Source: an uncultured Flavobacteriaceae bacterium
GTDB taxonomy: Bacteria > Bacteroidota > Bacteroidia > Flavobacteriales > Flavobacteriaceae
Assembly (NCBI GenBank): GCA_947500585.1
Contig: CANMSN010000014.1
Location: 1-64,000 of the forward strand
DNA: 64,000 nucleotides
Reading direction: 5' to 3'
Below the pieces are notes generated by a model. The model made no database searches, had not been told where the DNA came from, and saw nothing but the letters and a program-made list of their open reading frames with translations. The stretch's first letter is position 1, and the number at the start of each line of letters is the position of its first letter. Below are positions 54,421 through 62,508 of the stretch, one piece after another. The translations under genes and the position numbers were made by a program.

Positions 54421-56088
54421 TTAAGTTGTGTATTTTTTCTTTCTGAGGTAATTAAAAAAGAATCCAAAAAGAGCTAATAATATCAGTGGTAATGCAATGT
54501 TTATCAATTGCCACTTGGTTTTTTCTTTTGCTATTTTTTCCTGATTTAAAAAGGCAACTGCTATTTCTTTGGAGCGAATGTTTATAAGTCCGTTATCGTC
54601 AAGTAAGTAATTAACGGTGTTCAATAAAAATTCTTTATTGCCATAATTCTTTCCAGTCCAACGGTCAAAACCTAGTTCTTGAGGTACATTTCTAACCACA
54701 TCATTTTTAATAATATCACCATCGGCAATAATGACCATTTTAGTGGCTATACTTTTGTCTTTACTTTTTGAAAGTTTAAAAGGTTTTATCCGATTGCCAT
54801 AAACAGAATTAAATTCACCTTCCAATAATACTGCTAAGTTTTGATTTCCTTTATTAAATGCAGCAGGATCTTGCTCTTTAGTAACAATATCTAAACTAAT
54901 TTGCCTTGGTGTACCTTCTAGTTTTGTTAATGGCGCAGTTTCTAAAAGAATGGTTTTTTTAATAGTGTTTTTAAGCGTGTCTATTTGATTTGCAAAATCG
55001 AACCGTACTAAATTCAAATTATTTACAATAGGATGATTGCTACTCGAGCCCGCCAAAGGCGAATAAGGCCATCTTAAATGCTGAAATTGGGATTCACTGC
55101 CTTCACCCATAGCAAGTGTAATAGGAGCAGAGTAAAGCGAACTAATCATTACAGGATTAATACGAACACCATATTCAAAAAAGAAACTGGTTAAATTTAA
55201 ATCTCTTGCTACGGCAAAGTTTTTTCCAGAAGCATTGTATAAGCTATCTTTTTCCATAGCAACAGCATCAATGAGCCATAAGCTTTTACCACCGTTCATG
55301 GTGTATTGATCTAATACTAATTTCTCATCTTCTGTAAAGGGTTCTGTAGGTTTTGCGTTGATTATAAGATCAAATTCATTTAAATCGTTTAATGTTTTTT
55401 GCGGATTAGAAACCACACTATCTAAAGTGAAAGGTGCAATAAAATAATATTCACCTATTTTCTTTACAAAGTCTGCAATGTATTTATCGTCTAACTGATT
55501 ATTACCCTTTAAAATGGCAATTTTTTTACGTTTTGGTTTAGTAAGTTTACTAAAACCATCTGCAAAGGCGTACTCTAAATGCTGTACCGAATTAGTGACT
55601 AATTCTTGTTGAGAAGCCCCAATTTTATTTTTTATTAAAGGAATAGTAACAGTTTGCTCATTATAACTAGCCAAAGCCCATGGGAAAATTATGGCTTGTG
55701 ATGACTTTCCGTTTTCTTCAACACTTAATTGCATTGGCGTTAATCCACGTTGTGTGAGTTGCTGTATGATAACATCTCTATTGGCTTCGTCTTCTAAGGG
55801 ATTGAAAAAATTAAAAATAATATTCTTGTTTTCAGCAGAGAATTCTTCAAGTAATTGTTTGGTTTCATTTTTAAGTCTCCTGAATTCTGACGGGAAATCT
55901 TCACCATCTAAGAACACATCAATAATTAAAGGCGAATCAGCATCTTCAATAATGCTTAACGTTGCATTACTTAGGGTGTATCGAGAGTCTTCAGTTAAAT
56001 CGAAACGTTTAAATGTACTGTAACTTAATAGATTGATAGCTACAAGAATTATTATAAGTAGGGTTATGTATTTTAAATTTTTATTCAA
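54421..56088 (-). CDS. gldG: Gliding-motility ABC transporter component GldG
   Basis: GldG is the extracytoplasmic, substrate-binding-like partner of GldF in the gliding ABC transporter (with the ATPase GldA, not in this window). The 555-residue protein has an N-terminal membrane helix, a long periplasmic part with the ABC_transp_aux-type fold (SPLIIDVFLDGEDFPSEFRRL, IAILKGNNQLDDKYIADF) and a C-terminal membrane helix near the end (INIALPLILLALFGFFFNYL) followed by Lys/Arg. It overlaps the preceding gene by 8 bp. Loss of these genes blocks gliding in F. johnsoniae, from family knowledge. Confidence 0.93.
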   Translation of the reverse strand: MNKNLKYITLLIIILVAINLLSYSTFKRFDLTEDSRYTLSNATLSIIEDADSPLIIDVFLDGEDFPSEFRRLKNETKQLLEEFSAENKNIIFNFFNPLEDEANRDVIIQQLTQRGLTPMQLSVEENGKSSQAIIFPWALASYNEQTVTIPLIKNKIGASQQELVTNSVQHLEYAFADGFSKLTKPKRKKIAILKGNNQLDDKYIADFVKKIGEYYFIAPFTLDSVVSNPQKTLNDLNEFDLIINAKPTEPFTEDEKLVLDQYTMNGGKSLWLIDAVAMEKDSLYNASGKNFAVARDLNLTSFFFEYGVRINPVMISSLYSAPITLAMGEGSESQFQHLRWPYSPLAGSSSNHPIVNNLNLVRFDFANQIDTLKNTIKKTILLETAPLTKLEGTPRQISLDIVTKEQDPAAFNKGNQNLAVLLEGEFNSVYGNRIKPFKLSKSKDKSIATKMVIIADGDIIKNDVVRNVPQELGFDRWTGKNYGNKEFLLNTVNYLLDDNGLINIRSKEIAVAFLNQEKIAKEKTKWQLINIALPLILLALFGFFFNYLRKKKYTT

Positions 56089-56566
56089 AAGTTTTCTCTA
56101 ATTGATATTGGGTTACACTGCTGGCTATGTTGTTTTTAAATTTTATTTCAATACACTCTTGCTTAGTATTTAAAGCACCTGGTTTAAAACCTAAATTATA
56201 GTTCCATTGGTCTTCAGAATTTGCTTTTATGCTATCATTCCAACCATACCATTCGGCTTGCCCTAAAAGGGTTTCTATATCTTTTTTTGATTTGTTAATT
56301 ATCAAGCTATCCTGTTTTAAATGATTTGCCATTTCGTAACGAAAGGATGGTTTTTTATGCCACACCTCGGCATCAAAATATTTTTCATGATGGTAACTAC
56401 TAAAAATATTTAAAACAGGGTAAAAAATGAAAAAATAAGCTAAGGGCGTTAATACCAAACTTATTAATAACGACACCCATTTGCGTTTATCTATAGTATT
56501 TGCAAACAGCCAAACTAAAATAAAAACGATTATTAAAAAAATAACAAATAGTGGTGTGAGAATCAT
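56081..56566 (-). CDS. Unknown membrane protein with BamE-like domain, between gldF and gldG
   Basis: A 161-residue protein with two N-terminal membrane helices (about residues 3-22 and 32-55) and a periplasmic domain of about 75 residues. That domain (SKKDIETLLGQAEWYGWND ... WNYNLGF ... CIEIKFKNNIASSV) follows the pattern of the SmpA/OmlA (BamE) fold, in which a short helix pair precedes a three-stranded sheet. The start overlaps the gldF stop by four bases (ATGA) and the end overlaps gldG by eight, so it is a translationally coupled member of the gliding-transporter operon. Its role is not known to me; the fold call is by pattern only. Confidence 0.7.
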   Translation of the reverse strand: MILTPLFVIFLIIVFILVWLFANTIDKRKWVSLLISLVLTPLAYFFIFYPVLNIFSSYHHEKYFDAEVWHKKPSFRYEMANHLKQDSLIINKSKKDIETLLGQAEWYGWNDSIKANSEDQWNYNLGFKPGALNTKQECIEIKFKNNIASSVTQYQLEKTFE

Positions 56567-57282
56567 CTACTTTCTTTTGTTAAATTTAATTTGGTTAGCA
56601 TTAAAAATAATATGGTAATACTTAAAAAGTAAATAATATCTCGAGTATCTAAAACACCACGGCTCATACTTTTATAGTGTGAACTCATCCCTAATTGATC
56701 TACTAAGTTACTTGATGTAAAATCTGCAATACCTTCAAAACCAATATAAAACAGAAAGCATAAAAATACTGATGTAATAAATGCTACAATTTGATTATCA
56801 GATAATGTTGATGCAAACACCCCAATAGCAGTGTAAGAAGCGATTAAAAACAGCAGCCCAAAATAAGAACCTAAAGTACTGCCAACATCTAAATTACCAA
56901 CAGGATTTCCTAATTGATAAACCGTATAAACATAAAGTAGCGTTGGTAAAAGTGCTATTAAAATTAAAATAAATGCTCCAAAATATTTACCTAAAACGAT
57001 GTTAAGATGTGAGATTGGTTTTGTTAACAAAAGCTCTAATGTCCCTTGTTTTTTTTCATCAGAAAAGCTACGCATGGTAACTGCTGGAATTAAGAAAATT
57101 AAAATCCAAGGCGCCAATAAAAAGAAGGACGATAAATCTGCAAACCCATAATCCAGAATGTTAAATTCGCCTTTAAAAAGCCATAAAAACAAACTGTTAA
57201 GTAGTAAAAAAATAGCAATAACTAAATAACCAATTGGCGATGCAAAAAACGAATTTATTTCTTTTTTAAGTATGGCTAGCAT
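56563..57282 (-). CDS. gldF: Gliding-motility ABC transporter permease GldF
   Basis: GldF is the membrane permease of the GldAFG ABC transporter required for gliding. The 239-residue protein has six predicted helices and the ABC-2 type motif MRSFSDEKKQGTLELLLTKPISHLNIVLGKYFG, found also in NosY- and NatB-type exporters. First gene of the gldF-(161 aa)-gldG operon, with ATGA overlap to the next gene. A palindromic repeat pair occupies the upstream gap. Confidence 0.93.
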   Translation of the reverse strand: MLAILKKEINSFFASPIGYLVIAIFLLLNSLFLWLFKGEFNILDYGFADLSSFFLLAPWILIFLIPAVTMRSFSDEKKQGTLELLLTKPISHLNIVLGKYFGAFILILIALLPTLLYVYTVYQLGNPVGNLDVGSTLGSYFGLLFLIASYTAIGVFASTLSDNQIVAFITSVFLCFLFYIGFEGIADFTSSNLVDQLGMSSHYKSMSRGVLDTRDIIYFLSITILFLMLTKLNLTKESR

Positions 57283-57370
57283 TTATGTTTTTTTTGAATG
57301 TCATTATTAAACTATGACAAGTCATTTAATTTAATTTATGTTACTATTTCAAACCTGTTGTGTATTTAAA

Positions 57371-57500
57371 GGGAATTTGTCAATTCGAGTGAATTTTACT
57401 CATTTTTATGAGTAAAATTAGTATCGAGAATACAATTTCCCATCTTAAACCTGTTCTCGATAAGATTTTCTATTGAAAATCACTCGAACTGACAATTTAG
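57371..57500. repeat. Flavobacterial palindromic repeat, two facing units
   Basis: A unit at about 57371-57440 runs GGGAATTTGTCAATTCGAG ... GTATCGAGAATACAATTTCCC with an inner hairpin (ACTCAT/ATGAGT). A second unit at about 57451-57500, read on the minus strand, has GTCAGTTCGAGTGATTTTC and TATCGAGAACAGG. The TTCGAGTGA/TATCGAGAA pair is a repeat I recall from many Flavobacteriaceae. It fills the gap upstream of gldF. Confidence 0.7.
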
Positions 57501-57579
57501 TTTAACAAAAAATCAAAAAGCCAACAAGTTACTTCAACAAATTTATTAATTTGTCTCACAAAAACGATTCATTTTTAAA

Positions 57580-57876
57580 TTATTCTAGAGTTTCTAACCT
57601 CTCAACACTCCAAGCCTCTGGTCTGATGCTAAAAAGCGGTTTGGTTTTAGACCAAACATTATTAAACACTTCAGATTTTCTGTAATTTTCTAAGGCTTCT
57701 TCAGATTCCCAATGGCTGTAAGTAAAAAATATACTTGGGTCATTTTTATCTCTATACAATTCTAAAAACGTACAGCCTTCAAACGCTCTAATTTTGGCTT
57801 TACTTTCATCAAAATTTTCTTTAAAAATTTCAATGTTTTGTTTGTAAAACCCCATTTTAACAATGCGTACTAACAT
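57580..57876 (-). CDS. Antibiotic biosynthesis monooxygenase (ABM) domain protein
   Basis: A 98-residue dimeric alpha-beta barrel protein of the ABM type, with LVRIVKMGFYKQNIEIFKENF at the start and IFFTYSHWESEEALENYRKSEVF in the middle. Despite the family name, most members are small oxygenases or enzymes of unknown role; there is no sign of antibiotic synthesis around it. Cytoplasmic. It follows the SAM hydrolase gene by 3 bp and is co-transcribed with it. Confidence 0.85.
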   Translation of the reverse strand: MLVRIVKMGFYKQNIEIFKENFDESKAKIRAFEGCTFLELYRDKNDPSIFFTYSHWESEEALENYRKSEVFNNVWSKTKPLFSIRPEAWSVERLETLE

Positions 57877-57879
57877 AGG

Positions 57880-58722
57880 TTATGCTTTTATAAAGTTAAC
57901 ACTTACAGTATCCATAATGCCTAATCCCATTAAAGACGAGGCACTTCCAACTGTAGTGCTGTTGCTTTTGTATAATGCTATTTCTAAAAAATCACCTGAA
58001 TTAAAAACAACCAAACCTCGGCCTTCATCGTTGCGCTTCTCTTCAGAGATTTCAAAATTTACAATATCACTGTATTTATTATGTATTTTTTTAAACTTAT
58101 AATTACGTGCAGAAATTTCAAAAGCACGCCCTTTTTGGATGGTTTCAAAAAAACTACGTTTAATATTTGTTACCACATTGCCATAATTGTCAATGTAAAT
58201 AACGCTTCCAATAATTTGGGTTTTATCATCATTTACATAAGGCACAATGTTTTTTATCGGCTTAATGGCGTCAATATTTTTCCCAATAACTTCTAAAGTA
58301 CCACCACGTGCAATATGGCAAGCTACTTTAACAAACACATCCAAAACAGGAAAACTGGTTTGTATTTTATCATGAATATTAATTTCTACAATTTTTTCTG
58401 GAGCTATTTCAGAGCAAATCATACTCATAATGCCATTATTTGCACAAACAAAATAATGGTCGTCAAGCTTCATGGCAATATGTTTGTTTTCTGGGTTAAT
58501 TTCAGAATCTATGCCAATAATATGTATGGTGCCTTTGGGGAAACTACTATAGGCATTTTGAATGATGTATGCTGCTTCTGGAATGCTAAAAGGTGACACG
58601 TTATGAGAGATATCAACAATTTCAACATCAAGGAGTTCACTGTAAATAGCACCTTTCGTTGCGCCAGCAAAGTGATCTTTTTCTCCAAAATCGGTTGTTA
58701 AAGTGATGATTGCTTTTGGCAA
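57880..58722 (-). CDS. SAM hydroxide adenosyltransferase / SAM hydrolase (DUF62)
   Basis: A 280-residue enzyme of the fluorinase/chlorinase-related DUF62 family, which splits S-adenosylmethionine to adenosine and methionine using water or hydroxide. The N-terminal TTDFGEKDHFAGATKGAIYS and VDISHNVSPFSIPEAAYIIQ, the FVCANNGIMSMI stretch and the C-terminal VIYIDNYGNVVTNI are all family signatures. There is no chlorinase/fluorinase insertion evident. Cytoplasmic. Its partner gene in the operon is the small ABM protein; divergent from phoH. Confidence 0.9.
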   Translation of the reverse strand: MPKAIITLTTDFGEKDHFAGATKGAIYSELLDVEIVDISHNVSPFSIPEAAYIIQNAYSSFPKGTIHIIGIDSEINPENKHIAMKLDDHYFVCANNGIMSMICSEIAPEKIVEINIHDKIQTSFPVLDVFVKVACHIARGGTLEVIGKNIDAIKPIKNIVPYVNDDKTQIIGSVIYIDNYGNVVTNIKRSFFETIQKGRAFEISARNYKFKKIHNKYSDIVNFEISEEKRNDEGRGLVVFNSGDFLEIALYKSNSTTVGSASSLMGLGIMDTVSVNFIKA

Positions 58723-58809
58723 AATTGTTGATATGTTTTTAATGTTAGGTCACCCAAAATTATGTATTTTTGAGTATTATTACTTGTTTTACAAAACTAA
58801 TAAATCATT

Positions 58810-58846
58810 TCATCTGGTAAGCATAAATTTAATATATATCAGATGA
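58810..58846 (+). repeat. Hairpin upstream of the PhoH gene
   Basis: TCATCTG (58810-58816) pairs with CAGATGA (58840-58846), loop 23 bases, ending 23 bases before the TTG start at 58870. A TATTTTTG at 58765-58772 could be the -7 element, which would put the stem in the leader RNA. Confidence 0.35.
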
Positions 58847-58869
58847 AGTTTTAAACAAAATTTACGCCT

Positions 58870-59823
58870 TTGAACGAAATCATTATCGAACTTGAAGAAA
58901 TCACTCCTAAAGAATTTTTTGGAGCACAAAATGCAAATATTGAACTTCTTAAAAAATACTTCCCTAAGTTAAAAATTGTTGCCCGCGGAAATAAAGTTAA
59001 AGCCTTCGGTGATGAAGAATTACTAGAAGAATTTGATCGTCGAATTACCATGCTTTTAAAGCATTTTGCTAAGTACAATAAGCTAGACGAAAATGTTATT
59101 GAACGCGTTTTAACAAGCCAGAGTAGCGATGATTATACCACATCTAAGCAAAGTGGTGAAGTTATTGTTCATGGTGTTGGCGGAAAACTAATAAAAGCGC
59201 AAACGGCAAACCAACGAAAAATGGTGGAACTTATGCGTAAAAACGATATGGTTTTTGCTATAGGACCAGCAGGAACAGGTAAAACCTATACAGGCGTAGC
59301 TTTAGCAGTACAAGCTTTAAAAAATAAAGAAGTTAAGCGTATTATTTTAACCCGTCCGGCAGTAGAAGCAGGGGAGAATTTAGGGTTTTTACCAGGCGAT
59401 TTAAAAGAAAAATTAGATCCTTACATGCAACCGCTTTATGATGCCTTGCGTGATATGATTGCTCCTGAAAAGTTGGCACATTATATAGAAAATGGTACCA
59501 TTCAAATAGCGCCATTAGCCTTTATGCGTGGGCGTACTTTAGACAATGCCTTTGTAATTTTAGACGAAGGCCAAAATACCACACACGCACAAATGAAAAT
59601 GTTTTTGACCCGTATGGGTAAACATGCTAAGTTTTTGCTAACAGGCGATCCTGGGCAAATAGATTTACCACGACGTACCATTTCTGGATTAAAAGAAGCG
59701 CTCCTCATTTTAAAGAATGTAGAAGGTGTAGGTATGATATTTTTAGACGATAAAGATGTCATTCGTCATAAACTGGTTAAAAAGGTTATTGAAGCTTATA
59801 AAAGTATTGAAAATAGAGAGTAA
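58870..59823 (+). CDS. PhoH family ATPase
   Basis: A 317-residue cytoplasmic PhoH-like protein (PhoH2/YbeZ type). Walker A is GPAGTGKT (residues 132-139), Walker B FVILDEGQNT, with TGDPGQIDLP further on. Members are nucleotide-dependent enzymes linked to RNA processing and phosphate stress; YbeZ partners the RNase YbeY, not present here. The start is TTG at 58870, which gives the conserved opening; there is no upstream ATG in frame. A small hairpin precedes it and three kinds of repeats follow it. Confidence 0.9.
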   Translation: MNEIIIELEEITPKEFFGAQNANIELLKKYFPKLKIVARGNKVKAFGDEELLEEFDRRITMLLKHFAKYNKLDENVIERVLTSQSSDDYTTSKQSGEVIVHGVGGKLIKAQTANQRKMVELMRKNDMVFAIGPAGTGKTYTGVALAVQALKNKEVKRIILTRPAVEAGENLGFLPGDLKEKLDPYMQPLYDALRDMIAPEKLAHYIENGTIQIAPLAFMRGRTLDNAFVILDEGQNTTHAQMKMFLTRMGKHAKFLLTGDPGQIDLPRRTISGLKEALLILKNVEGVGMIFLDDKDVIRHKLVKKVIEAYKSIENRE

Positions 59824-59830
59824 TTTTCTT

Positions 59831-59933
59831 AGAAGCTATTTCCAGCTTTCGGCAGTCGCTTTTTTGTGTTGCATAGGTGCAACAACACAAAAAGAGCTTC
59901 AACAAATGCTTCAATCTGGGCTAGGGCTTTCTA
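59831..59933. repeat. Dispersed palindromic repeat
   Basis: TTTTTGTGTTG and CAACACAAAAA (about 59860-59893) form the inner hairpin; the flanks AGCTATTTCCAGCTTTCGGC and TCTGGGCTAGGGCTTTC are recognisable from a repeat I recall in many flavobacterial intergenic regions. Length about 100 bp. Confidence 0.55.
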
Positions 59934-59949
59934 ACTAAAAATAATAAAC

Positions 59950-60040
59950 CGTCATTACGAATCACACTTTTTTGTGTGATGCGGCAATCTGTTAAAAAGA
60001 AAGAGATTACCACGTCGCAAAAAAGCTCCTCGTAATGACG
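59950..60040. repeat. CGTCATTACGA-type palindromic repeat
   Basis: Terminal inverted arms CGTCATTACG (59950-59959) and CGTAATGACG (60031-60040) are perfect. Inner hairpins are TCACAC/GTGTGA (59962-59979) and GCAATCT/AGATTAC. This matches the widespread CGTCATTGCGAG repeat family of bacteria. Confidence 0.75.
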
Positions 60041-60066
60041 AATAAATAATAAAAATTAAGTTTGTC

Positions 60067-60086
60067 ATTCCTGCGCAGGCAGGAAT
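60067..60086. repeat. Short palindrome with GCAG loop
   Basis: ATTCCTGC (60067-60074) and GCAGGAAT (60079-60086) are perfect arms around GCAG, preceded by TTTGTC and followed by CCATAAAC. It is the same family as the degenerate copy at 53102-53121. Confidence 0.65.
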
Positions 60087-60203
60087 CCATAAACACAAGT
60101 TCTAGATTTAATTTCGAAATATCGGAATTACTCGAAATGATAAAATAAATAAACAATTATCAAAAGCTAATAGCCAACAGCTAGATGCTAAAAGCAAAAT
60201 AGA

Positions 60204-61151
60204 ATGAGTAACACCATAATAGATACCAATTTTAATTTTCCTGGGCAGAAAAGTGTTTACAAAGGAAAAGTACGAGAAGTCTATAATATTAACGATAACG
60301 AATTGATCATGATTGCAACCGATAGGCTTTCGGCTTTCGATGTAGTGATGCCAAAAGGCATTCCGTACAAAGGACAAATACTAAATCAAATTGCGACCAA
60401 AATGATGGCAGCCACAGAAGATTTAGTGCCTAATTGGTTAACCGCAACTCCAGATCCTAATGTTGCAGTTGGACATTTATGCGAACCTTTTAAAGTAGAA
60501 ATGGTTATTCGTGGTTATATGTCTGGTCATGCGGCACGAGAATATAAATTAGGTAAACGTATGCTTTGTGGCGTTGCTATGCCAGAAGGCATGAAAGAAA
60601 ATGATGCTTTTCCTGAACCTATTATTACACCAGCTACCAAAGCTGAAATGGGCGATCATGATGAAGATATTTCTCGTGAAGATATCTTAAAACGCGGCAT
60701 TGTTTCAGAAGCAGATTATGTAGTATTAGAAGATTACACCCGTAAATTATTTCAGAGAGGTTCTGAAATTGCAGCCTCAAGAGGTTTAATTTTAGTGGAT
60801 ACCAAATACGAATTTGGAAAAACTAAAGACGGACAAATTGTATTAATTGATGAAATTCATACACCAGATTCTTCACGCTATTTTTATGCTGATGGCTACC
60901 AAGAACGTCAGGATAAAGGCGAAGCGCAAAAACAACTATCTAAAGAGTTTGTACGCCAATGGTTAATAGCAAACAACTTTCAAGGTCTGGAAGGACAAAC
61001 CGTACCTTTTATGAGCGACGACTATATTGAAACCGTTAGCGAACGCTATATAGAACTTTACGAGAATATTACTGGCGAAACTTTTGTAAAAGGTGATGTG
61101 AGTAATATACAAAAGCGTATTGAGGGGAATGTTTTGGGGTATTTGAAATAG
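60204..61151 (+). CDS. purC: Phosphoribosylaminoimidazole-succinocarboxamide synthase
   Basis: PurC (SAICAR synthase) joins aspartate to CAIR with ATP in purine synthesis. The 315-residue length is typical of the longer type. Motifs include [29 protein letters not shown] near the start, [16 protein letters not shown], and [32 protein letters not shown]. The start ATG is at 60204. It stands alone with a strong terminator after it; other purine genes in the window (guaC, guaA) are unlinked. Cytoplasmic. Confidence 0.95.
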   Translation: MSNTIIDTNFNFPGQKSVYKGKVREVYNINDNELIMIATDRLSAFDVVMPKGIPYKGQILNQIATKMMAATEDLVPNWLTATPDPNVAVGHLCEPFKVEMVIRGYMSGHAAREYKLGKRMLCGVAMPEGMKENDAFPEPIITPATKAEMGDHDEDISREDILKRGIVSEADYVVLEDYTRKLFQRGSEIAASRGLILVDTKYEFGKTKDGQIVLIDEIHTPDSSRYFYADGYQERQDKGEAQKQLSKEFVRQWLIANNFQGLEGQTVPFMSDDYIETVSERYIELYENITGETFVKGDVSNIQKRIEGNVLGYLK

Positions 61152-61171
61152 TATTATTTTATAAAAAAAAT

Positions 61172-61195
61172 ACCTTCTACAGAAGGTCTTTTTTT
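61172..61195 (+). terminator. Rho-independent terminator of purC
   Basis: ACCTTC (61172-61177) and GAAGGT (61182-61187) with a TACA loop, followed by CTTTTTTT, 20 bp after the purC stop. Confidence 0.8.
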
Positions 61196-61237
61196 ATGAA
61201 GCTTTTTGAAATTACGCTTATTGGCTCTGTATAAGGT

Positions 61238-62248
61238 TTATACTTTGTTGGCGGTATTTTTTGTTTTTTCAATTATTATTTCTTTCATCCAAATTACAAA
61301 AGGAAAAATCCAAAAGATTAACCAAATCAATGTGTGTCTCGGCATAATTTGATATTTATAATTCCAATAATAAATTCCAGATGTAAATATTAAAGCTAGA
61401 AAAGAATCAGATATTTTTATTTGATCCATAGAGTATCTTTTAATATGTGTTTTGTTCATTTGTCTAATCTCTTTCATTTGTGATTTTCCATAAAAGCTAC
61501 TTCTGTCGGGTAAATACGTAAACAGCATAAGAGCGTTTTGAAATATATAAATTAGAGAAACTCCAAGAAGAAAATATTGCAAAATATTTAGTCCGTCATT
61601 AAGCATTTTATAATCAACAAAATGGTCAAAATTATAAACTCTATAAATGTGGTCTATTGCAAATATTATCATTATTATTGAACTCCAAATGCTTAAAAAT
61701 AATCTTGAATTTCGTGTTAGTTTGATATAAGAAAATGCGTAGATAAATGATATAACACAGAAAATCAATCCAACTGCAATTAGTGTGTATGCAAAAACAT
61801 TTTTAAAGTTTAAAAAGCCAATATCTATAATCCAATAAATAATGGATATTGATTGCAAGAGTGTTATTCCTTCTGTTAGTTTGGGAATTATTTTTTTATC
61901 GTGATATATTACAGAAGCAATAACAAAAAAGCTGATGAAAAAATAAGGCCACATTTCAATGTGGTTTTCGAAACTGTAATTTCGTTCTCTTTTTCCTGGC
62001 ACAAACGCAAAAAAGCTTAAGGCAAGTGCTATTGTGATTTTTAATAGAATGTCTTTCCAGTCAGATGATAATCTTCTATTCTCAAAGACAATTCCTAAAA
62101 TCAATGGAATAGTCATAATCGATAACAGACTGTTCTGACTTTGGTAAGTCCGTAAGATAATATACCCTGAAAAAACCAGAATAAAAATTCCAATAATTAT
62201 CAGAATTATTGTTATTTTATTGTATTCAATTGTCTTTTTTGTAGTCAT
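61238..62248 (-). CDS. Multi-pass membrane protein in a cassette-like locus
   Basis: A protein of about 336 residues with eight to nine predicted membrane helices and no family I recognise. Several helices are Ile/Phe rich, and a cytoplasmic loop (DRSSFYGKSQMKEIRQMNKTH) separates the last pair. The ATG at 62248 is chosen; an in-frame TTG lies two codons earlier. The gene is framed by GTTGGCGGTA (61247-61256) and TACCGCCAAC (62257-62266). The right-hand coding end runs into the box, so its last five residues and stop codon are read from box and flank (AAT ACC GCC AAC AAA GTA TAA). The gene is a likely accessory insertion between purC and the AraC-type regulator. Confidence 0.75.
   Translation of the reverse strand: MTTKKTIEYNKITIILIIIGIFILVFSGYIILRTYQSQNSLLSIMTIPLILGIVFENRRLSSDWKDILLKITIALALSFFAFVPGKRERNYSFENHIEMWPYFFISFFVIASVIYHDKKIIPKLTEGITLLQSISIIYWIIDIGFLNFKNVFAYTLIAVGLIFCVISFIYAFSYIKLTRNSRLFLSIWSSIIMIIFAIDHIYRVYNFDHFVDYKMLNDGLNILQYFLLGVSLIYIFQNALMLFTYLPDRSSFYGKSQMKEIRQMNKTHIKRYSMDQIKISDSFLALIFTSGIYYWNYKYQIMPRHTLIWLIFWIFPFVIWMKEIIIEKTKNTANKV
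61247..61256 (+). repeat. Inverted box at the 3' end of the membrane gene
   Basis: GTTGGCGGTA on the plus strand is the exact complement of the box at 62257-62266. In gene direction it reads TACCGCCAAC followed by AAAGTATAAACC, matching TATGCCCAACATGCGTATAAAAC after the first gene of the window. Confidence 0.55.
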
Positions 62249-62256
62249 TCTCAAAT

Positions 62257-62266
62257 TACCGCCAAC
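62257..62266 (+). repeat. Inverted box at the 5' end of the membrane gene
   Basis: TACCGCCAAC on the plus strand; in gene direction GTTGGCGGTA followed by ATTTGAGAATG. The first gene of the window has GTTGGGCATA followed by ATTTGAGAAAAATG, so the leader is conserved though the box interior differs. Confidence 0.55.
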
Positions 62267-62283
62267 GACTTTATATGAAGTCG
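62266..62283. repeat. Small palindrome next to the 5' box
   Basis: CGACTT (62266-62271) and AAGTCG (62278-62283) are perfect arms around TATATG, directly joined to the box at 62257-62266. Confidence 0.5.
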
Positions 62284-62508
62284 TTTTAATGTTTTATATC
62301 CAATGATACTGAAACAAGTTCAGAAAAAGTAAACAAAATTAGAATTTTCTTACTGGAAAAGCAACACGTAGTTCTGCGTATTTTTTTTTAAAGAGTTTTT
62401 TAATTCTTTAGAATGAGTATCCCATAAATATACTAAAACTATAATTGTTAATATATACTAGTTTTCCTATTCCAAAATTGTTATCGTCCGAAAGAACAAA
62501 CTCTTTTA

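Larger units (their letters stand above)
59824..60203. other. 380-bp intergenic region packed with dispersed repeats
   Basis: Between phoH and purC there are three or four unrelated palindromic repeats (59831-59933, 59950-60040, 60067-60086 and an AT-rich TTTCGAAATATCGG stretch near 60113-60138) and no credible gene. The open frame across 59756-59938 lies mainly inside the first repeat. Confidence 0.6.

Noticed and set aside
57580-57876. Antibiotic biosynthesis cluster suggested by the ABM domain name
   Set aside because: The family name is historical and no biosynthetic genes are nearby.
59756-59938. 60-codon open frame after phoH
   Set aside because: It overlaps the phoH end and lies mostly in a palindromic repeat; no start context or family similarity.
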